A stretch of 64,000 nucleotides of DNA from Euptelea pleiosperma (Eukaryota > Streptophyta > Magnoliopsida > Ranunculales > Eupteleaceae). The notes beneath the pieces are model-generated. The model did no database searches and was not told the origin of the DNA. It worked only from the letters and a program-made list of their open reading frames with translations. The stretch is taken from NCBI GenBank assembly GCA_035048495.1, contig CM068541.1:4843929-4907928 (forward strand), read 5' to 3'. A program made the translations under genes and the position numbers. Positions 56,281 through 64,000 of the stretch are shown here, piece after piece; position 1 is the stretch's first letter; each line of letters begins with the position of its first letter.

Positions 56281-56461
56281 GGTGGATTAAACTTTTGTTC
56301 TTCTTCCTACATTTGGAATTGTGTGTATCAATCTTCTTTAGAATTCATGATTAGAGGTGGATCCCATACCTCAAAAGCATTGTTCTGCTTTAATTTTTGT
56401 GCAGTATGATGGGTCCTACACCCCCTTTAATAAGGATTATGAATCAAATGATGGATGCTAA

Positions 56462-56684
56462 AGGGGGCGTTTGCTTACAGGGTAGCTCTGTCCTATTTCA
56501 AGGGAAGCTTGAATAAGAGGTTCTCCGCTGTTTGGCTGTGGATTTTCCACAGAAGTAATAACCTCCTGCCTTTTCAGCCAATAAGTAGATGTTTTGGCAT
56601 AAATGTGTTCTATTCATATGTAGGATAAGGAGTTGCTTATCCATGAAAACCCCTTCCTTAACAATGCAGCCAAACAAGCCCCCT
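56462..56684. mobile_element. Tourist-like MITE, 223 bp
   Basis: Ends AGGGGGCGTTTGCTT and CCAAACAAGCCCCCT with TAA on both sides (56459-56461 and 56685-56687). Interior contains mirrored AGGAAGGGGTTTTCATGG-type words. Confidence 0.7.
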
Positions 56685-56973
56685 TAACAAATGGAACATT
56701 TCACCATTTGTACTTAATGTCCCCGCAGAAGGGGCTGGACTCCAGTTGGAGTAGCTTTGCTCTTGTTGGAGTGTTATAGGTCCGGATTATCGAGAAGGTT
56801 GGGCATTTTTGGAAATAACAAGTTCGTGAGGGACCCCTTTCCAAGGACTTCTAAGAATATCCCATCTTTGGGCCAGAAAAGTTTTCTAGACTTTATGTTC
56901 ATAAAAGTTTCTGGATCAAATACTTTATGATTGATTTTCACATCTTATATTTTCCTATGAAATTGCCCATTAA

Positions 56974-57278
56974 GGGCGTGTTTGATTGCCATGTGGGAAA
57001 ATTGCATTTTCCTTGGGAAAACACAAGTGTCCCTTTTTAGAAAGACATTTTAAATCTGCATAATGTTGCGTACCAAACCATTTAAATCTGGATAATTTTC
57101 CCTACCAAGCCAGGAATTCATTTCCCATCCAGACAGGTGAGAATTCGTTTACACCTGAAAATACGCATTTATTTTCTCCCATGATTGAAATGTGTTCTCA
57201 GTTTTAATCAATCAGCCATGTAAGGCATTTTCCGGATGTATTTTCTCGGAAAAATTTTCTGTGCAATCAAACCCGCCA
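56974..57278. mobile_element. Tourist-like MITE, about 305 bp
   Basis: Ends GGGCGTGTTTGATTGC and GCAATCAAACCCGCC(A), flanked by TAA (56971-56973 and 57279-57281). Interior GGAAAATTGCATTTTCCTTG is imperfectly mirrored. Confidence 0.65.
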
Positions 57279-57659
57279 TAAGCGAAAAGGGCTGTTACAG
57301 CAGACTTTGTAATTAACCTGTTAAGATGGGTTTCTCGTGTCACTTTAGATGCAGACGTGGCAAATCCTGATCGACCATCTGTTCACATGGACAACACCCT
57401 TGCCCATGTCACGCCCATATCCTACCATGTACAGAGCATCGTTCCTCTGTAAATTACAACCCTTTCAATTACAAATTTAAAGTTCATTCTTGCTCAACAG
57501 CGCCTATGCACAGTGCTGTTGAGCAAAACTGAACTCACAAATTTACATCTTTTTGCCACGTGACAACGGGCAATTGGACTAAGGTTCTGTCACCTCATAT
57601 GCCATGTGAGACGAGAAAATTTTTGATCCATGGCGTTCTGGCACTTATGGTAAACAGGA

Positions 57660-57995
57660 GGTTGATGACAGAGTGTAATATTAACCACGTGGCACACTCT
57701 TAGAGGGTTAGGACCGTATGGATGTTTTTCCAATCCCTAGCTGGACCTACAAGCCAAATATCGGTCTGATTAGGGATTTCAACCTTTGGATCTTTGTACA
57801 TCAAATAATGGTCAATAATGTCAAATTCGCACGGTTAAAATTAACCCATGAAAATAATTCCAATCCAACGCCTAGAAATCACTAATTGGGCTGATTTTTG
57901 GTTTCTAGGACCACCTTGGATTGACTAAACATCCATACGGTCAGAGTCCTCTAAGAGAGTGCCACGTGCCTCATATTGCGTCCTGTCATCAAAGT
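57660..57995. mobile_element. Family-1 MITE upstream of the SWIB gene
   Basis: GTTGATGACAG and CTGTCATCAAAG lie near the ends; AACCACGTGGCACACTCTTA is mirrored by CTAAGAGAGTGCCACGTGCC, and GGACCGTATGGATGTTTTTC by AAACATCCATACGGTCAGAG. CACGTG cores at 57686-57691 and 57963-57968. The right end is about 480 bp upstream of the SWIB ATG. Confidence 0.8.
57685..57692. promoter_or_regulatory. G-box CCACGTGG in the MITE upstream of the SWIB gene
   Basis: About 790 bp upstream of the ATG; a second CACGTG at 57963-57968 lies about 510 bp upstream. Both belong to the MITE. Confidence 0.4.
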
Positions 57996-58088
57996 TTTTA
58001 GTCTACACCGTGGGGGTTCCAAACCCCTTCAAGTCCACAAGGCCCATCAGTGCTAATGTACGCAGTAGTGTACTGTACCCATTAGTAA

Positions 58089-58365
58089 AGGGGCGTTTGT
58101 GAACGAGAAGTAAAAGCACTTCTACTTGTAGTAGAAGTTATAAGTTGATTTTTTACTTCCAAAAAAGTCATAGAAATTCAAATGTCCGAAGGATTCTAAT
58201 TTTTGAGAAGTTATTTCTCTTAGAAGTCAAAAGCTAAAAATTTTAGCTTAAGTTAATTTTTAACTTTTCAAAAGTTAAAATATGAAACTCATCCAAACAA
58301 CCTTTTTAACTTTTTGGCAATTAAAAGTCAATAAGTTACTTATTTTTGTGTTGCCATACGCCCCC
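58089..58365. mobile_element. Tourist-like MITE just upstream of the SWIB gene
   Basis: 277 bp, ends AGGGGCGTTTGTGAACG and TTGCCATACGCCCCC, flanked by TAA (58086-58088 and 58366-58368). Interior AAAAGTTAAAA palindromes. It ends 113 bp before the SWIB ATG and so probably overlaps the core promoter or leader. Confidence 0.75.
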
Positions 58366-58478
58366 TAACCCAAAGGTCCCAATCCGAAGAGAGAGTTGAG
58401 AAACCACCGCCCCGCCGTTGTCAGTAAGCATATTTTTTTCACATAGCGAGCAAGTTGCAGAAAGCAAAAGAGGGAGAT

Positions 58479-61400
58479 ATGCTGCCTCAACAGGCGAGGA
58501 AGGCTATCACAGAGAGCCCAAAGAAGTTGGCGAATTTGATCGACCTTGTGAATCTACCTTCAACTCTTCGAGAGTTCGTGGGTCAGTCTCAGATTTCCCG
58601 TTTGGGATGCTTCATGCGCGTCTGGTCCTATATCAAGACCCACAACCTCCAGGTTCTGGCTCTCTCTCTGTGGGTGTGTTTTGTTATCTAAAGTTTTTTT
58701 TTTAAGATTTAAAGAGCTTTGTTGATGTGGGGTTTTGTTTGATTCTTCCATGAATCTACTTTTTTATTTTATTTTATTTCATTTTCTGTTTATTTATTCT
58801 CTGATTTGTGTCCTATATGTTCTCTGCAAAGTTATCCATGAATCCGCAGACCCTCAACTTTATTTAGGAATCAGAAAAATCTACTTTTGGTCAGGCGCAG
58901 AATGAGAATTTTGATTTTGTAAGAGGTAGGTAGAGTGGATATTTTGTTTATTGGAGTCTAACTGGAACTGAGTTCATTTTTAATTTTAAATCTCTGGAGT
59001 TCATTTAACTATATTGGCAGAACAGTCATTTAGCCTTTTATTCATTTTATTTTTATTATTTTTGGGTAGTTTCAACTTTCAATTGTTTGTTGGAAAATGT
59101 AATTGCCCATGTAAATTAAGAGTTAAGATTGATTCAGGCATGAGCATATAGTTAGGCAATTTTATTGGTTATGGAATAGGAAGAGATTTGTTGGATTGGG
59201 TGTTTGTTTGTTTGGAAGCATTCTATATGGGATTTCTAGTGGAAGATCAGTTACTTTATGTCATAAAGTGATGGATGGGCTGCAAAAAATGATCTCTTTG
59301 TCGACTACCAATGTATGGTTTTTTCATGGTGCCAAGCCAAGGAAAGCATCCTTGACTTGCATACCTAATTACTATATTTTTTCTTTTCAAATTTAAGTGG
59401 ATGAGTTGGAGTGATTGGAAAAATACAGTAGAAATTGCTTAGGCTTGGGTACCTTGGGTTACAAATTGTACTTGGTGAAAAGTGGTGAGAGTCTGTTGAT
59501 CTAAGAAAAGAAAGGGAAACGGGGAATTGGGAAAACACTGTTTGATACTTTGATAAGTGGATGTGGAGATTAAGGATGAGCCTGAACGACCTCGGAGTGT
59601 AAAAATGGGTTTGGGATGCTAGTGGTACTACTAAGAATAGATAGTTTGGGGCTTGGAGGTCTAGAAGCAAGGCTGGGGATGATTTAGAGACACAACTGGT
59701 TCCTTAAACTTCTTACCTTTTCTTGTATGTGAGTTTACATATGGTGGGGGTGTTAATTTATAGAATGGGAATCTGAATAAATTTGTGCTGCAGAGAGGAG
59801 CTTGTGCTTATTAGTTTTCCTTTTCTTGGGTTGGCTCTCTTATCTTAGAGAGGAAACGAGGAAATTGGCATGGTAACTACTCTTACATGCAATTTGTGTT
59901 TAGTTATGTTTGAGTTGTTGCTGGTTATGTTGATTCTTGTTGAAGAGACTTACATCCATTTTACAAGGCCTAATAGGAGAGAGTGGAGTTGGATTTTCAA
60001 TTTTGGGGTTTTGTATCGAATCTTGCAAGGAGTAAATAGTGATGGATTACATAGAAAGGTCTGCTATACTCGCTCACAAGAATGAAACTAAACATTCAAC
60101 TTGTAATAGAGTTCCCAAGAACAAGAGCCATTGTGTAGTCCATTGTAAAATGTCATGGCTCAAGATTTCACCTTACAGTAGACCCAGGATTTAAGATGGT
60201 GCTTGTTAAGTGGTTATGAGTTTAACAACACAGTTCCACTTTTTTGATGTTTCCTACTAATTCAATGTTTTCATTCCCGATTTTCTATGCTGTCTCTTTC
60301 TGCGCCCTTTTTTTCTTATAACCTTTCAGATTTATTTCTTCCTTTCTTCATGGAGTCCATTTTTTGGTCACTTGCTTTAATAACCCATCTCAATCTGTAA
60401 AGTCTGTACACTTGACACCTACCCATGACAAGCCATGTTTTAAATTTTTGAAATTTAAACTTAAAAAAAAAAAAAAAAAAGACAGTCCTGTCAGGGTTGT
60501 CATGGATACTTGTCAAGTTAACGGTCTTTAGTGGTTGAGATGGGTCACTAAAGCAAGTGAGTGAAAGTGGACTCTGCTTTATCTGCATAAAGACTTACAA
60601 AATTCATTCTGTACTTGAATGATATTTTTCTATGTTATCCAGTTTTCATCTTCCTCGTCTCTTCAGTTACTTCCACTAATTAACATTCTTGACTGGTAGC
60701 AAGTTTCTTGGACAACTACTGGAAATCCATTTTTAAGATTGTGCCAACCAGATTTCTTTGGCTTGCTTGGAGAGTCACCTAAAAGATGAGTACCTATAGT
60801 TTAATGATAATGGGTCAGCTGTGGAAGAAGTTGGAAGCTAATCAAGGAATGCTGTAACATATGTTAGGTCACAAATCTTTTTCTTAGGAATTTTCAGGCT
60901 AGCAAAATATCAGGATATTCTAACCTTTTTATTTCTCCTTTTTTTTCTTGGTTGGTATTAGAAAGACCTTGGGAATTGAGATATTGATAACAGCCAAATT
61001 TGGAAGCATATATTGGAAGTTAGATAACTTTAGTAAGTGATCTTTGAAGTATAACATCAACATCTCGTAAAATATCTCTTATGTATTTTTTTGGTAAAAC
61101 TAAAAATGTTTTCTTGTGTTGTGTCCAATTCGAATTTGGAGTGGAAAGGTGGGATTTCGAGAATTCGTTAGCGCTCATACCTGGCGCGTTAAGATGACTG
61201 CAATGGGCGGTTGAGATGGGTTCCACTGCGTCCCTGTTCTTGATGAATTGGGGGTGCCACGGGGTCACTTAATTGTAGGGCTGGCAATGGATCAGATCAA
61301 ACCCGAGATCCGATCCGAAAAAACCGGGTCCGGAACTATATTTTTTGTTATCGGATCGGTACCGGATCACAAATTGTCGATCAGATATCTTATCGGATCG

Positions 61401-62783
61401 GTAGTGGATCTACCTTGTCCCGATCCGATATAGACCCGATATTTATACTATATATAATATTTATTATATAGATGTATATTTAATTACATAAAAGTATTTA
61501 AATATATATTATTTAAATATATGCTTTACATGTATATATATTATATACATTTGGGATCGGATCGGTTCCGGAACTGAATTTTAGTGATCCGATCGGGTCC
61601 GGATCGGGTAGATTTCTTATTGGATCGGTACCAAATCAGTACCATTCCGACTCGAACCCGATCCATTGCCAGCCCTACTTAGTTGGACCTCTTGGTATCC
61701 GAAAAGGGCAGAAAGTTGCTGGGGAGGATGAGTGACAGCATGAAAGGCGAGGTTAAAAATTACATCACATTGTTTTATGAAATTTTCAAAAAATAGCATG
61801 TGATTTTCAAAAGTACTGGAGATTGGAAATTCAGTGCTTCACCTTACACTTACCATCATAACTTGATATGGCTTGCGATATGTGGAATTTCTTGCAAACT
61901 CACATCGTTTAAGAATAAAAGTTTTCCCATTTTTCTACTTGGGCAAGTAGTAACCTGCACATAAAGGAGTGATTACACTCTTAACTATTATTTAATGGAT
62001 CTTGGTCATTGGGACCTCATGAACTTTATGAATCCATTATTCAAGATGGGTTTATGATCATTTTGAACGACCTAAAAAGCTCATGGAGCTTTTATTACTA
62101 CGTCTTGTTCAATTTCACTATGGGGCATCATCTCCTCAATTGACTAAGGGCATACTTGAACTTGTATGACTAATACCTTAACTAAGGTGATGTGGGCCAA
62201 TACAATGTTTGTATGGTATTTTAATTCCCTTGAGTTGCGTGAGGGATCATTCCTTTTACTATAATTAACCGGGGTTTTTTCATGTCATTTATCACTATGT
62301 ATTGACACTACTATCCAAGGTATACTGAAATACACTTGTCTTATGGATATCCTACAGAAATACTTTGCCTATGGTTATGAAAACTATTTGGCCATGTAGG
62401 GAAAAAATGATACTTCATTTTCTAAAAATCTTCCATTTTGGGGAAACTTTTTAGATTTTCTCACTTGAAAAACATATTTGTTCATAATCCTTGTGATTCA
62501 AATAAGCATATGTGGGAGCTTGTATTATTATTGTTTGTCTATATATCCTGACCATCTAAGTGATTCTAGTTTTATTAGACTCGGATGAATCTGCTACGCC
62601 TTGATGAAGATTAGCTTGAGCCTTAATGGGAAATGTGGGGGTGGGTTTTTGCAGGATCCAAACAACAGGAATGTGGTCAATTGTGATGAAAAGTTGAGGA
62701 GTATTTTGTTGGGTAAGCGTCAGGTTGAGTTGGTTGAACTCCCCATGCTGATCAAGCTCCATTTTCCTAAAAAACCGAAGTAA
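58479..62783 (+). CDS. Small SWIB/MDM2-domain protein
   Basis: Stand-alone SWIB (BAF60b) domain protein of 100 aa. In plants such proteins are DNA- or chromatin-associated in nucleus or organelles; the specific role is not known from sequence. Exons 58479-58652 and 62655-62783, phase 0. Motifs: PKKLANLIDLVNLPSTLREF, VGQSQISRLGCFMRVWSYIK, then across the junction THNLQ|DPNNRNVVNCDEKL, RSILLGKRQVELVELP and the terminal LIKLHFPKKPK. The SWIB domain fills residues about 20-98, close to the whole protein. The frame stays open for a few codons upstream of the ATG (from 58455), so a longer N-terminus through an unseen upstream exon is possible. The 4.0-kb intron carries a hAT-type MITE. No transit peptide is visible with this start. 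Confidence 0.88.
60461..60480. repeat. Poly(A) run in the SWIB intron
   Basis: About 19 consecutive A. It could be the tail of a retroposed sequence, but nothing recognisable precedes it. Confidence 0.6.
61276..61677. mobile_element. hAT-type MITE in the SWIB intron
   Basis: 402 bp. Terminal repeats TAGGGCTGGCAATGGATC and GATCCATTGCCAGCCCTA are perfectly inverted over 18 bp. Flanks CTTAATTG (61268-61275) and CTTAGTTG (61678-61685) match 7 of 8, the hAT duplication length. Subterminal GGATCGG/CCGATCC words are repeated and inverted; the centre is TA-rich. Non-coding. Confidence 0.88.
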
Positions 62784-64000
62784 ATACATTTGGCTTAATG
62801 TCGAGGAGCCTGAATTTCCCCATATATCATCCATTCCCATGAGAACTCTTGAAATTCTTTCAGCTTCCCTTTTCTAGCGTTGCATAAATCATTTCCATGT
62901 AAAGCTAGAGAGAATGTACCAAGTAGGAGTTTATCTTAAATTATGTGATTGTACGATGCCAACATCACTGAATACAGATGATATTGACACCCAACTTACC
63001 CTCCTTTTCACTGCGCAAACATAGTGGAATCCATTGTTAATGCAATAGTGTGATCTTTCTTGCTACCACCCTTCTGATAAAAATGCGTCTTGGGTATATG
63101 ATGATCTTGATACTATCTAATTCTTCCTCGTATGCTGATTAGTACTTGACTAACATTGGACAGTTCAGATTGATGAAGGCTTACCTCATCTACGACGGCC
63201 CAAATGGGCGGTAAAGATGATGTAACATTTTCTTTACATTGGACTGTGACATATATCTCACTTGAAATCAATTACAACTATCTCATATAATACTTTCAAC
63301 TCTGTTGATGATAAGGTGGTTGAAATAAGAAGCTGAATCCTATGTTACGGTCGCAGCATCCAATTTCTGCGCCTTACTGTTAGCTCGTTCGATAGGGTGC
63401 CCTGCTAACCCAGCGATTACAAGGCAAAGGCAAAGACGGTTTGCTAAATCAGTATCGAGCTCATTTGAGATTCTTATTGAGATTTATTTTTATTTTTCAG
63501 GAGATTGATTCCTTTTTATTTTGTTATGAACTTGGAAGGATTCTTTTATCCATGGAGGATGAAACACCATGGTTGTTGTGTCAGTTGTCTAGTTTAGATA
63601 ATTTATTAGTATGGAACCTTATGCTTTCTTTGTGATTCCCCCCATCTGGGCCTCATTTCTAGTTTTTCAAGCAAGGCACCAAGAGGCAAGCCATATAGAT
63701 GTGCAACAAGTGCAGGTGCAGGGCCCACTCATTCCAACCTAAAATTTATGTATGGCAACGATCAATTCTATTAGATGAACATAACCATGGGTTGATCTAA
63801 GAAAGTCGAATTACTAACCATGGGTTGACCTAAGAAATCTTCTAAGTCCCTTTCAATTGTGGGCCCACCACATCACGTTGGCTCTATACCACTTGTGAGA
63901 ATCTAAACATAGATCATCATAAGAATTAGGAATTCATGGCTAGTTACAAACGTGTCATAGCACATGCTTATCAAATAAAAATATGTCAGAGCACATACCC
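62784..64000. other. Region downstream of the SWIB gene
   Basis: Probably the SWIB 3'UTR at first, then AT-rich DNA. Near 63740-63850 a short direct repeat (ACCATGGGTTGA.CTAAGAAA) occurs twice. No gene, transposon end or RNA gene recognised. Confidence 0.4.

Larger units (their letters stand above)
51891..58478. other. MITE-rich intergenic region between SHOU4 and the SWIB gene
   Basis: No gene is supported. Carries five family-1 MITEs, three Tourist-like MITEs, a 178-bp hairpin element, a short GTTATAACGG piece at 55325-55420, and a GATC-rich decayed block at about 54068-54390 (repeated CGAACCCGATC, GGATCGG words). A TAGGGATGGTAATGGATCGG motif at 53309 resembles a hAT-type MITE end, but no partner end was found. 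Confidence 0.6.

Overview
This is a plant nuclear window. It holds seven spliced genes with canonical GT-AG introns, interspersed with transposable elements and AT-rich intergenic DNA. The genes recognised are plant-specific or plant-type: plastid terminal oxidase, RIN4, plant EHD, IBR1, SHOU4 and a small SWIB protein. The host is therefore a flowering plant, but the species cannot be read from the sequence.

Layout. (1) 1-2160: decayed Ty1/copia pol and a GA microsatellite. (2) 3224-5491 (+): a two-exon gene for a 110-aa protein I do not recognise, with one membrane segment. (3) 7881-14048 (-): nine-exon plastid terminal oxidase (PTOX/IMMUTANS), with a LINE relic in intron 1 and an apparent one-base frame break in the transit-peptide exon. 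(4) 16776-20204 (+): four-exon RIN4-like immune regulator. (5) 20580-23801: dense nest of small transposons. (6) 24079-31903 (+): complete 16-exon EHD endocytic GTPase. (7) 34795-42508 (+): six-exon peroxisomal SDR of the IBR1 type ending in SRL, with LTR elements filling intron 2. (8) 44267-51214 (-): four-exon SHOU4-type membrane protein. (9) 51508-58365: MITE-rich intergenic DNA. (10) 58479-62783 (+): two-exon SWIB-domain protein with a 4-kb intron carrying a hAT-type MITE. The genes do not form a pathway; they look like ordinary plant neighbours.

The most striking structure is one family of long-palindrome MITEs of about 300-400 bp, at least 14 copies in 64 kb. Its ends resemble GAGTAAAACTTCGCTGACC, and one copy (52414-52813) is flanked by an exact 9-bp direct repeat, which suggests a Mutator-like origin. 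Intact copies carry CCACGTGG (a G-box/ABRE core) near one or both ends. Copies lie about 130-490 bp upstream of the start codons of PTOX, EHD, IBR1, SHOU4 and the SWIB gene, that is five of the seven genes. The family may have spread G-boxes into many promoters.

Other structure includes a solo LTR with perfect 5-bp target duplication nested in an older LTR, a 1-kb hAT-like element with an 8-bp duplication, four Tourist-like MITEs (three stacked upstream of the SWIB gene), a 178-bp near-perfect hairpin, and three tandem duplications. Exon coordinates were worked out by hand from reading frame, splice sites and remembered family sequences; no database was searched.
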